This document shows, piece by piece, positions 40,601 to 52,400 of a DNA stretch of 64,000 bases. The position numbers and the translations under genes are program-made. Within the stretch, counting starts at the first letter, position 1. Each line of letters opens with the position of its first letter. A model generated the notes under the pieces. That model was not told the origin of the DNA. It worked only from the letters and a program-made list of their open reading frames with translations, and did no database searches. Source of the DNA: Kryptolebias marmoratus (Eukaryota; Chordata; Actinopteri; Cyprinodontiformes; Rivulidae); assembly GCF_001649575.2 (NCBI RefSeq), contig NC_051451.1, forward strand, positions 24,908,325 to 24,972,324, in the 5' to 3' direction.

Positions 40601-41384
40601 ATTAAAGCCATCCTTTGGTATTCTGTTTCATTGATCATTTGAGATAATGAGCATTTTATTTTACGTTTGGAACTAAAACTAGCGTTTGGGTAATATCAAA
40701 TAATCCACCGACAACATTCATAATATTTCCGTAATATTTCTTGTTTTATATGTGTGCATAACCAGGATGCACAAAAGAAACAACAGCGTTCAAAAAGGTT
40801 CAAAAATACCCTTTGAAGAAACTATTCTATCCACGTAAAGAACATAAAGGTATAAAAACCTTGTCATTTCTAAACACTTTCTCTACGGGTCTTCACTAAC
40901 AAGTATATATAAAACACTGCATTGGGATGCATGGCTGCCTGGAACATCTTGTAGCTATTTACATTCAGGGAACTTTCAGCTGGTTTAATGAGCACTGCCA
41001 AAGTCTGTCAGGCTGTGTAATCAGTGCTCCTTTGCGTTTAGTAATTCAGTGTCCCTTGGTGACAGCTGCCAGTTAGTTATGGTGCAGCTTTAATAAAGGA
41101 GGAAGGGTGATGGCTTAGCTTGGAAATTGCTTCACTTTGTTATGACTATTTAGAGAAAATAGCAATCTCAAGCAGATGTAGGATCTCTTTGTCTGTTGAC
41201 GAAGGATCTTGTGTTGCCCCCCCAGAGACAGATGAATTACTTTATTGTTTTTTGTTTTTTTTCTTGGTTTGAACAAATACTTACAAATCAAGGATGGAAT
41301 CAAAACTAAAAACAATTTAACAACCTAAGATTCCTTGAAGAAATGCATGCTGCTCACTGCCAGTCATGCCAGAGTTTAAAACTA

Positions 41385-41830
41385 AAATCATCTTATTCTA
41401 AAAATTACGGAGTTACAGCTATTTGGTAAAAAGAACATTATGCACACTCGTATGCAAATATTGCAATATTTCACCTGATCTATTAGCACTCAGAGTACGT
41501 GTTGTAACCAACTCTCAGTTACTACCACATCAAGTTTTAGCTCTAGCTCTGGTTTAGCCATTTTTGTGTGGGCTAAGGTTGATTAGCTGTGGCGACCATC
41601 TTAATTCTAGTTGACTACAAAAGTTAATTTGGAGTAAATGTACATCATCCAATGTGTTGCACTTACATCATGTGCAACACATGGTCCATCTACTACTGGA
41701 CCAAATGTTAGCTCAATATCTGTAAAGGTTATTGATTTTTAGCCATTTTTGTATATTTTGAAAGTTTCATTAAAATCCATCCAGTGGTTCACGAGATGTT
41801 TTTAAATCAGACAACTGAACACCTGCAGAC
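41385..41830 (+). repeat. Dispersed repeat, copy A (GCTGTGGC-ACCATCTT family)
   Basis: This segment shares ordered blocks with 43430-44010: AAAATCATCTTATTC, then AGCTGTGGCGACCATCTT at 41585, TTGACTACAAAAGT, ACCAAATGTTAGCTCAATAT followed by CTGTAAA near 41700, AGCCATTTTTGT, and a closing CCAGTGGTTCACGAGATG near 41790. The block order and spacing make common descent clear. I recognise the gCTGTGGCAGCCATCTTGAAT wording as a widespread non-coding repeat in teleost genomes, but I cannot name the family. No coding content is seen. Confidence 0.7.
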
Positions 41831-42455
41831 AAATGCTGACATCATTGCTTCACTGCCAAACAACTTAAACAATGAACCAGGCCTATATAATTACAATCTC
41901 ATTCTGGGATTTTATATAAAACCGATCTGTTACGGTTGCATCTTGTGATTTTTCATGTGTGGCTCAAGTTCCAAAAAAACACATGTGGCCAAAAATCTCT
42001 GCAAACCACATATCAGGTGGAGAACTGTCACTGATTTTAACCTATTATTCAAAAGTAGTTTGCAAACAAACTTGCTTAAGCAAAGCCATCTGTTTGTTTG
42101 ATGGCAGATTTGGAAAAAAATAAAAATGTGGGACTGTTAATACTTCATTTTCAGTTTGCAAAACAGCTTGAAATGCCTTCATACAAATGTCCCTATCAGG
42201 TACTTAAAAGCACACTCAAAATATCTCAGCTGTGGCTGTGCTCATTTACACCATCGATGTTTGAAGAGACCTTGTTAAACCAAAAACAAGCAGCAGTGAA
42301 AAATAAACTCTCGCACCCACACTAACAAAGTTGCAAGAGAAATTAGGTCGATATTACAAAAAGAATCTCAACACAACAGCACCGATGACTCTCAGCACGT
42401 CATCCAATATAAAACAGTTTTTTCTTTTCTTTTTCAAAAAAGTACATAGAAATTA

Positions 42456-42489
42456 ACATTTTGTGAACTTGCAAAAGTTCACAAAATGT
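42456..42489. other. Perfect 15-bp inverted repeat with 4-nt loop
   Basis: The left arm ACATTTTGTGAACTT (42456-42470), loop GCAA and right arm AAGTTCACAAAATGT (42475-42489) pair without a mismatch. The next pair outward does not match, so the stem is 15 bp. It lies inside the 11.3-kb macrod2 intron and would form a hairpin in the pre-mRNA. The stem is shorter than a typical microRNA precursor. Confidence 0.9.
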
Positions 42490-43429
42490 AAAATGAAACA
42501 ATCACCTTTGAACTAAATAGATAGAAGCAATTTTTATTTGTTTTATTTCGAGCACAGAAGCAATGTCCTCCTCCTCGCACATTTAAATACTGGAACATAG
42601 AAACATTTTTGCACCATTTCCACTACCGCATTTTATTTTTTGATGTCTTAAATTTTCTTGGCTTTCATATGACGTCAAAGTGATTAGAAACACTTAAAGT
42701 ATTTTGAGATATGTGCTTTAAAAACTACAGATGTATGACACTGATGAGGTGGTTTACAGTGGCTTTTAATTCAGTAACAGCAACACACACTGCTGCACAA
42801 AACAAGCAGTTTGTTTATTTGAAACTGTGCTCAAGTTTACCAAAGTTGTGACTCTTTAATGGAACTACTTTGCTGCTAATTGTCAGCTACAGACAATGGA
42901 AATTAGCATGTTAATTATACTTTACACATTTGGCACCTGCTGTGACTATTGGAGCTGTACTCTAATTTAATTCATGGCATAAACTATATGCTGGTAAAAA
43001 TATTCTCAGCAAACGAAATTAGAATTTTCCATACAGTCACAGCACCAACACTTCGCTTTTGCATAAAACATGGTTTGGAATCAAAACTCCTATTTTTGTT
43101 TATGTTTAATGTGTTTTGAATGACTTTGTACAAGTGACTTTAAGTGCAACAAGCAACTCTTTTCCAGCGTTGCCTTGCAGCACATTTAGCTTGGCCCCAT
43201 GAGGGAGCGAAAGCAATGTTCAGGGTTTTTATTTTGTTAACCTTCATCAAAACTGTGTCTCTGTATATAATGTGAATTTCTCACAGTTTAATGTGATGAC
43301 TGAAATATTTACTGACTTTGCTAAAAAGATATTCGCAGGATGAATGTGTGGAGATTGTTACTGTAAAATGACAAGGAAAAAATTACAAGAACTAAAAATT
43401 AAAGACAAAGCATTCCTTGAAGGAATTCA

Positions 43430-44010
43430 TATCACCCTTTTCATGTTAGAGTTTCTAAGATTAGGATCATCTTATGATGAGAAATAACAGAGTTGAAGTT
43501 GTTTTGGTTAAAGTTTGAAAATAACATTATGAGGAATATCGTTGTAAATGACAGCTCTGTGTTGGCCTATTAGCTGTGGTAGCCATCTTGAATTGGTTAG
43601 ACTCAAAAAGTCACTTATGGATGTATATTCAGTGATTACTTTGCAAACAGTTAATTCTAAAGGTTTCAGCAAAGATGTTGTGCAATTGGTAGCTTTTGGA
43701 GTATGTGTTGTGAATGACCGCACCAAATTTTAGCACATTATCTGTAAAATTGACTAAATTATAACCATTTTTGAGTTTTTCAGTTGGCTGTAGTGCACAT
43801 CTTGAACAGAGTACCTGTTGGGGATCAGTCTGTTCCTAATGCACCAAATTTTAACACAATATCTGTAAAAAATTGACTACATTAGAGCAATTTTTGTGTT
43901 TATTTCAAAGATCAGGTGGTTGTGGCAGCCATCTTTAATCAGGTTGACTTCAAAAGTACGTCCAATTATTACTTTGAGTGTTTAATTAAAGCGGTTCATG
44001 AAATGTTTTG
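43430..44010 (+). repeat. Dispersed repeat, copy B with internal partial duplications
   Basis: The same family as the copy at 41385-41830, but the unit recurs. AGCTGTGGTAGCCATCTTGA is at 43572, a worn GGCTGTAGTGCACATCTTGA near 43786, and GGTTGTGGCAGCCATCTT near 43918. The companion block ACCAAATTTTAGCACATTAT followed by CTGTAAAATTGACTA lies near 43722 and recurs as ACCAAATTTTAACACAATAT followed by CTGTAAAAAATTGACTA near 43843. The end block CGGTTCATGAAATGTTTTG is at about 43992-44010. The array thus looks like two to three partial tandem units. It stops about 29 bp short of the intron start of the 31-nt macrod2 exon. Confidence 0.72.
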
Positions 44011-44039
44011 AAAAAAAAAAAATGAAAGATTAAACTTAC

Positions 44040-44070
44040 CATAGATGCCTGTGGAAATACATGGGAAGGC
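44040..44070 (-). CDS. macrod2: macrod2 internal exon, 31 nt: macrodomain strand and GIYG loop
   Basis: Read on the minus strand, this 31-nt exon encodes ten codons, AFPCISTGIY, plus the first base of a Gly codon completed by the next exon. The acceptor is a good pyrimidine tract ending TTTTTTCTTACAG and the donor is G|GTAAGTTT. The residues form the conserved macrodomain strand and the Gly-Ile-Tyr-Gly loop that wraps the diphosphate of ADP-ribose. In MACROD2 this pocket serves to remove mono-ADP-ribose from acidic side chains and to deacetylate O-acetyl-ADP-ribose. The wording of the motif, and of the next exon (YPNEPAA, LNTVKKW), fits MACROD2 better than MACROD1, which as I recall reads GVFGYPCEAAAE. 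Frame starts at phase 0 and ends at phase 1. The exon is very small and not a multiple of three, so skipping it alone would shift the frame. A dispersed repeat lies within about 30 bp of its donor. Confidence 0.93.
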
Positions 44071-47000
44071 CTGTAAGAAAAAATAAAGAAATTAAACTGT
44101 GATCATACAACCTCAGTGGAAAAAAAGCAACAAAACTGTCATTTTTATTAAAACAAGCTTGTGAAGTAAGTAATGTATGCACATGATGTTATTTTTCATT
44201 CACTGCAAAATAACAGTAATCATTTTCAAACAAACTCTGGTGACATCTGCAGCAGAGGAATTCAGACCTTATCAGTTGTGTGTCTGCATATTTCATGTCT
44301 GTGTAGTCACTGCAGAACATGATCTGTTTACCTTTGGATTTTGGCTGTTTACCTCTATTGTTTCACTTGCTTGTTCCCAAGAGAAGCAATTTACAGAATG
44401 TCTCCCACAAACCCCTGCAAAGCTAATGTAGAGCTACAATGTGAGTAGTAATCCAGCTCCCAGTACGATACACGTACCGTTTACTTTACCTGTTGTCTTT
44501 TCATCTCTCATGAATATTTTAAGTCTGACTTAGCTGAATACGTGGCATTTCTGCACATGGTTATGCAAAATTTCATCTGCAGTCATTTAACCAAATATTA
44601 ATGCTCAGTAACCATACCAGCTTCATTTGGTTTTTGCCAAAGGGAAACAGTGGATCACAGTCATGTAAATTTGCAGGTACATGTACAGTAGTTGCTGCTA
44701 AATATTCTCCAACACATGAATTTATTATAGAGGCTGACAGATTCTGTCTGTTGCCTGCAGCCCAAACTAACACTAAGTTTCCTTCAGCGTGTTTCTAATG
44801 CCATACATTCAGACTGCAAGAAGGGAAACTAGGCAGCTTTCATTCTGTGTAAAGTTGATGCAGATTGCCCACAGTGACTCAGCACAGTTTCATTAACACC
44901 AAGGACATGCTAAGGAGGAAGCTTTTTAATGCATCACAGGGAATGATTAATCCAGGTTTAAAACATCTACAGAAACTGACATTATCCAAATAACTATCAA
45001 CAACAAGATGTCATATCTATAAAACAAAACAAACATAATGTAAAGAATCTTAAACATGAACATTTTATGAGATAAAGAGCAAAAACCAACACATATTTAT
45101 GGATGTCTTTTCCAAAAAGATTAAAAAAAGGTAACCACCTTGTAATAGTTCTTGCTTTGTAGCACTTTGCAGCAGACGTATTACTCAAGCATGGCTTTAT
45201 AGCTGAAAATAGTTTCATTATTCTTTACTTCTGTGAGCTAAAACATTATGATGCATAGGCCTCGCTGTACACTTCCCCATTTCGCATTCATCTTTTTAAG
45301 TACATTAATAAACAGTAAAGAGAAAGGATTTTTTTAAAGGTCCTATTTGTCCTCGAAAGCAGCTGAATACGTGCCTCAGTTCCTGCATTCATCAAAAGGT
45401 GTGGCCACAACATTAATAAAATACGAAAGAAATTAAATAATAAAAAAAAATAAAATAAGCGAAAAACATTTTACTAGCAGCTCACACAACTAGATGAATA
45501 CAAAACAACAAACCAGCTTAGAGATGTATCAAAGAAAAACACCCATATGTCAAAATCTCCCACTGCCAAAACTGAGCCCGGCAGTTTGTTTTTCCACACT
45601 GACCCTGTCAAGTTGTATTTAGAAGTATGCTGCTGTTAGCAGCTGTGCCAAGAGCACTTCATTTCAGAGCGAAAAGCTCAATTATTATGAAAGAGAAAGC
45701 TGGTAAATCCATGACTCTGTGTGTAATTTAGGAATAGTAATACAAACAAATATTCATGTGTTTTCAGTTGGAAGTAAGCATATTTCTCAGGTTAGAACAG
45801 CAAATAGTTAAAAATATACATTTTAAGGTGGCTTAGAACTCATTTTGAAATACATCTGGATGTTTGTCCTTGATGTAAGTGATGAGGAAGGAGTCTCTGT
45901 TTGCCTTTCTTTTTTTCTTATACCAGTTTTCAAGTTCTGCCTGTCAGGGTAGATTTTTCTTGTGTGGGGGATGATTTAAATCTTTTACCAAAGCTTTGAC
46001 CTTTCCAGTTGACTGTCTGGGTCTGACACAAACCACAGATGATGAAGTATGGAAGAATGATTTTTAGTCAAATTCTGCCCATGGCAAAGACAGAAAAGCA
46101 TGTTAGGATTAAAAGTTTATGACACCTAAATATGGAAACAAATAAATAAATGAACCAATTACAAGAAATCAACATTTGGATCAGTGAAAATTAGGCCACA
46201 GCAAATTATGGCAGCTTTAGATTGTACCACAGTTTAAGTGAGAACAAGGAGAAGGAAAAACTAATTCAGTCGTTAGTTAAGATGTCTTTATCTGTTCCTC
46301 CAGTCAGCCTTAGCTGACAAAATTGTCATCCTATTTCAGCTGAAAGTCTGCAATGTCACTCCCTTCAGCTTAAATATCTGCTCTGATGTCAACTAATTTT
46401 TTAACGTGTCGCAGGCTGAGGAGATGACAAACCATCAGCTTAATCAATTTAACTCTTTTCATTAGTTTACAGACTAATTCATTAAAGGCTGTTGATCTTA
46501 CTGGTGTGAAAATGCATCAGATAATCATCTAATGCTGTCAGGATCAGACAACATGACACGTGCACTTACATGTTTAAAAGGTGCTCACTGCCAAAAGTGA
46601 AGAGAACCGTTAAAAGTTTTAAGCACTTAAGATGTTTACATTCTTGTCCATCACTCGGTAACAGAAGGGAGGTGTCTTATCACGTCCAAAAATCAATCCC
46701 TAGTTTAGGAATGACCCAAAACGTGCAGAAAAGACCAGAGACAGCCTGCATGAACAAAATAACTGCGTGCATGTGCTTGAAGGAAGTTTAAATTTCTTTC
46801 TCTTGTTTATTTACCTCACTGATAAATAAACCTACTTGATTTTAAAACCCTGACAGTAAGTTTAGCTCCTGCGACGTACCACACAAGTACAGCAGGGAAT
46901 TGTAGCACTTTGCTGCAAGAATGCCTGCTTTAATAATGCACGCTTGTATAGGGATGAGACGAGCGGTGACAGTAAAATCCCTTATTGCATCACATTACTG

Positions 47001-49317
47001 CAAAGTTTTTCAAAGGCAAACATCAAAGTCATATCAACTGTTAGGACAGACTCAAAACCAAAACCTTGCAAAAACAAACTATATCAGTTTTAATAAGAAA
47101 CCGCCCCGCTCAGCACCGTAAAGCTAATTAAGATACACTTATCTTTCTTTTCTGTTAAAATTGCGCCACCAATGATGCAGTTTTGTATACATGCCTTTAC
47201 TTCTGCTTACTGTGTACGAGGTCGAGAGTTAATTAGGACAGTCAGTGGTATATATACAGTCATGACCTACGATTCCTTGTTTAAATTATTATTTCCATCT
47301 TTGGCTGCTCATTAGAAGTGAGTCAGCATGTCCTCCTGCACCCTAACATAAGGCTTCGTCTGACATGTGGGCTTGTTGCTGATTTTCTTTGCTTACCGAG
47401 TGTTCAGAAATTGGTCACCAGGGAAATTATTCTGTTGCTGCGACTCCTCCCTAATCTATCACGTCACTTTAAAGTGGAGCATCTTTTCTCTCAGCAACTC
47501 TGCAAACTCAAAAGGCATCACAATACAGTGTAGAGTGGCTTTAGCTTATTTATTTATTTTTGGCAGAACTATACTTGTGTTACATCGTTGTCTTGTTTTA
47601 CTGATAATATTTACTATAACTATATTTACATAAACTGACTTAACAGTTTAAAATCACAGAACTACAGTTAATTAATGTACTGATTAATTAATTAGGCTAG
47701 TTTACTGAAGACAGTGCTCATAAAACTAAGTCATTGTTATTCTACAGTGAAAGCGACAGCCTGCAGTTTTTACTCATTTGTTAAGCGGCAGGAAGTGACA
47801 GAGTAACTCAACCTGCAGGAAGATGCAGCAGTGTCCTGCTGTAGGTGCTTTATTTTCATATGCTGCATGCACAGCAGAGTAGCCGAGAGGAGATAGGTGA
47901 GTAGAAAGAAAACCGTGCATGGCTACAGTGACTGAGGGATCCAGCCGGAGGAGCATTTGGTCTCGGCTGGCTGAGTAAATAGCACTGGACCCAGGATGCT
48001 GCCCCGGTAGACTGAGACCTCCTAGCCTGTTTGCAGATGGAATCTATGCTTATAAATCACAGCAGCATGAGAAGCCCCCTTTGCAAATATAACCATAAGG
48101 ATAATATTATTCATCAGTGTTGCCACAGTAAGGAATTACACCAGAATATCTGAAAATGAATCCAAAACAATAGTCTTTGTTGACGACTGTAATGTTTTTT
48201 AAGCTTGTGTGTCATGCCTAGTTTCTCTGCTCGGATCAGCTACATGCTGATGCAGCGATGAGCCTTTCATGGTTACAGATCAGGATTATTTAAATATTGC
48301 ATTAAAACCCTTTTATTCAGCATAATACCTCAGCCCATATTCTAACGTGAGCACTGATTGTTTGAGTGTCATTACGCTAAATGGAGGATGGAGAAATGTA
48401 AAGGATAAGAAACCTGGCACCTAATCGCCCAAGGCCCGCGAACCGTTTTCATATCTGTCGTGATTAAAAGTAACTTTTATCACAATAATAGCTGCCCACT
48501 AAGGACTCTGCATAACTGGTTGTGCAGAAAGTAACACACTGGCCATGATACTCAGCCTGAAAGAGCCTTTTCAGTTTAATCTCAATGCATCTGCTTCTCT
48601 GAGAGGAAGAATCCTTGTTGCTATGAAAGAACCACAACAGAATTAATTTAATGTCTTGTTAGCAATAAAAAGTAGAAATGCACTGCCAACAAGTCTTCTC
48701 AATAATACCTAATAAAAGGGTGACATAAAAATTCAGCCCAAAGAAATTGCAACCAGCACTTTCACAGTGTTTTTGTTTACATCAGCACAGATCTAGTTTA
48801 CTGTTAGGATTTTGTTGCAGGATAGAAAAACACTGAAATAAAGTAAAATATGTAATATTAAAAAATGAGAGCCATCTTAACTTCGTCTGTTGTAGCAATA
48901 TCTGATTTAGTGGCTTATTTCAAATAAAATGTATTAGTAAATGAGATGAGAAATGTTTAAATGTATACACTATAGGTGACAGTGTCACTGTGCAATTTCA
49001 GTCTAAATACCATGAAGATATTTAAGATATATTGTATGTTCGTTTCTAAATCTAGGTGTTTGTTCCTTTTTTTATTTTCCAGAGTAAAGTGAAAAAGTGC
49101 AGCTTATTTAGGAAAAATTCACCAACACTATCCCAAGTCCTTCCTGACTTTAATAAAAAACAAATCTCAATCCCACACGGGAACAGACTGAAGCTGGGAA
49201 GTGGTAGATTGTAGCTGGACATAATTGTCTCTTTTTGAATGTAATGAAAATCAGGGTGCTCGGTGATTGCCGTCATCACACTCAGTTCCACAGCACTGAT
49301 CCCATCTGCACATGCAG

Positions 49318-49469
49318 TGGATGTTGTGCTGCAGGGACAGAAAGGCAGGCCGCTACATGTTGGTCAGCCAAACAATGACAGCGGTGGGATGGATGAGCAG
49401 AAGGAAGGTGTAACTGTTGCAGCCTTTGAACGGTTCAGGCCAGTGGAGCCAGTACAAACAGATACTGAG
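49318..49469 (+). other. Exon-like segment antisense to macrod2 (152 nt)
   Basis: On the plus strand, CCCATCTGCACATGCAG is followed by 152 nt of open frame and then the donor-like ACTGAG|GTGAAG. The frame (inside an open reading frame at 49263-49484) gives a hydrophilic, coding-looking peptide with LQGQKGRPLHVGQPNND and then VAAFERFRPVEPVQTDTE. I do not recognise a family. The pyrimidine tract is only moderate, and the frame extends past the donor to a stop at 49482-49484. It could be an exon of an antisense transcript, a fragment of an unrecognised mobile element, or chance. Confidence 0.2.
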
Positions 49470-52400
49470 GTGAAGCCTGCTTGATTCATTGGTCCATGAC
49501 AACCTATATGCTTGATCAACCACCGTTCACTCTAAAAGCAAAAGGGATGATGAGCAGACGCATTAATTCTTTTTTTACACAATTCACTCATGCTTACAGA
49601 TCTGCCAGATCACTCAAACAACTTAATAGAATCAACGCTGAAGTGAGAAGAGCTTAAATAATAAATACAGCAAATGTACAAATATTGTCCATTCTTGTTG
49701 AATTATCTTGTTTTTCATTACACACCTCTCTGATTTCCAATAAACGTGTTACAATGACTTAAAGAAACAAAATACCACTGAAGTGAGCACTTTTTACATT
49801 TCTATCTGAGGACGGCTCATAAGTTTTATAAGAACTGACCACTAAGCAACAGAGAAAGACAAAAATAAATAATCTGTGGATGGACTGGTGACCATTATAT
49901 GACCCACACAAGACTGACAGAACTCTAAAGAGAAGCTGCAGAACATGTCAGGTAAACTCAATCACAAAACGCACTCCTGCTGCTCACCTGTACAAGTAAT
50001 ACAGCTGCAGTCGTGCCTCCTGTCAGAATATTTTCAGTTCTTTAGAGTATATGTCTTATACATTATATTTGTATTCTTAAAGTTGGTGAAAATGCAACTG
50101 CAACGCGTGCTGATCCAAAAGCAAGCTTTAGACTGACAACTGGGTTCACAGAGTGGTTTTTTTGTCTCGTCAAGAATTACGTCATGAAATAAAGTAAATA
50201 TTAAAATAGAGACTGAGCTGAAAGGAACACAAAGATGAGGGCTGTTGTTGGAGACAAAGGAGATGTCTCCTGCTTTACTCTCAGTGATGTTTCAGTCAAA
50301 AGCCTTCCAGGGTTTGATCTTTCTCAAAATTTGTAGAAATAAAATGTCAAGACGAGCATTTCTGGTAAAAGCTAAGCAAATATTAAAAAAACTGCAGCTA
50401 TACTAGTGCACAGACTGCAGCAAAATTATTTTAATAGAATGACCATGGAAGTGCGTGCATATAAATTCCATTTGTTCCAACGGACACCATCCCCTTTTGA
50501 CAATTTATTTAACTGAACATTCATTTCCTTTAAAGCTTTGAACTTTGAGTTTTGATTGCAATCATTAGTTTGACAAATTTATAATAATCAAATGAATTCC
50601 TCATCGCATTTATCACAGGAGCCATGGCATTATAAATTGTATTTTTATCGAATCATAGCAATGAGGGCCATATGTGGAAGAAAATGTAAGCCTGAGCACA
50701 ATGTTTGATTTGAACATTTGAACCTCTGCATAAAGCAATAGAAGACATCATTCAATATGCCTCAAGGCTTATAGGCTTGTTATTATTCCAAAGGGTGCTT
50801 ATGAAATGTAGAGCATGTGCACACACTGCATTCAAAATAATCTGCATGTTGGAGGCCTAAATAACAGGTGGTCATAAAAAAACTGATCAAAGACGTGACT
50901 TGAAGGCTTCTGCCACAAGCTATCAAGACAGTTTTGTTAAGAATCTCAAACTGAGACGGCCTCTGAAATGCTAAAGATAAAAAGAACAGACAAATCGAGC
51001 CATATACGTCTATGTGGAAAGTAAAACTGGGATATACGTGGATTTTCTAACATCCACCCCGTGTCAAACTTTTTAAGTAGAGATTAGCCGCATATGGAGT
51101 CAGAAAGTTAAAGTTATCAATATTTTTTACAGTCCAGCTCATGATGTGTATAAAAGAAAAAGATTATTCCCAAGTGGCTGATCTAAAGAAATGCATAACC
51201 ACTGGTGAGCAAATTTCAAGAGACGTTAATTTCCATTTATAAATCAGCTTCAATGGCACATTTAATCAGAGAAATGAAATGAAAAAAAAAAGGAAAATGA
51301 ATTTTCTGTGTTTTTCAATGTGAAAGCCATCCTATGGTACCCTTCCAACATAAGGCTACTAATTAAACATTTTTTTCCCCTTTCAAGGCGTCCTTCAACA
51401 TTTCAAAAGCACCATATCAAAGGGGCTTCAAAGTCAGAAACCCCTCTGAATTTTGAGTTGACAGAGCAGCATACATATGAAGACAAGTGACTTGCTATAT
51501 GCCCCCTGTCTTTGTGGCAGAACCAATGTAAGACTAAAATCCTGACTGCTGCATTGTGCATACTAATGACTGCAGGGACGAAAACCTTGCCTTACTTGGT
51601 TTGTGTTTCGTAAGGAGAGCCTCAAAGTGATCACCAGACTGGCAAAAGTGGCTTAAAACAAGTAACCATTTAAAAAAGGCTTTTGTTTTGTAACAGTTCA
51701 TTAATGAGCGAGTACGCAGCAGGGATTTGCCAATACTATGAGCTAAAATCTGCTGTGCATTAATTATAAAGAGTCAGTGTACAAAGGTGACCTAATAAAC
51801 ACCGGAATAGTTGATATGGCAAAGTTTAACCAGATCTTTTGAAGTACGTTCTATGAAAAGAGGATGAATATCTTAACCGTTCCTGCAACAGGTAAGATAA
51901 TAATTATTCATTGGTATTAATGGCCTCAGTTAGAAAAAACAGTTTAATTCTGATCAATTTAAGCTAATGGCTAGTTTGAGAATGGAAAAGCCCAAAGAGG
52001 AGTGCAAAGACTAAAGTCTCACAGACTTCATAACATTTCGCAAATCTTTAGACTGCAGTTAATTTCACAATACAACGTGGATTACACGGGGCGTTTTGGT
52101 TATTTGCAAGTGGGAAAAGCAGCAGCAGGTAGCTGAAGCATTTCCTGTGCAGGCTGGGGCACTTCCAGCAGGAATATCATAACATTTCTCCCAGATTAAA
52201 CATTTAACATGAAACTGATAATGATGTAAAAAGGTTTATATAAACAGTGTTTGAGTGAACAGATTTTTTTTTAGATTGTTCTACTTTTAAGATAGCAGGA
52301 AGCCACTTTAGCATTGCTCAAATTAGCTGTTAGCTTGTTAATTAAGTCAGAAATAAACTTTTTTTTCTTTGAAGTCCAGTTTATTCAAAAAAGGTACAAT

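Larger units (their letters stand above)
32780..44039 (-). other. macrod2: macrod2 intron between the 74-nt and 31-nt exons (11,260 bp)
   Basis: Phase-1 intron bounded by donor GTAAGT (ending at 44039) and acceptor CTTCCCTCAG (ending at 32780) in minus-strand sense. It contains the dispersed repeat copies at about 41385-41830 and 43430-44010 and a perfect hairpin at 42456-42489. It also holds an exon-like plus-strand segment near 35131 and short T- and A-rich tracts. A more GC-rich patch at about 37850-38210 has short open frames but no recognisable family. No nested gene is visible; in particular there is no long single-exon frame such as flrt3, which sits in a macrod2 intron in other vertebrates. 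Confidence 0.9.

Noticed and set aside
47341..47633. Possible upstream macrodomain exon on the minus strand before CTCG|GTAAGC near 47396
   Set aside because: None of the three frames gives the expected macrodomain helix (Lys-Leu-Val type ending in Ser-Val).
47640..47695. Inverted TTAATTAAT/ATTAATTAA pair
   Set aside because: Short, two-letter AT palindrome expected by chance in AT-rich DNA.
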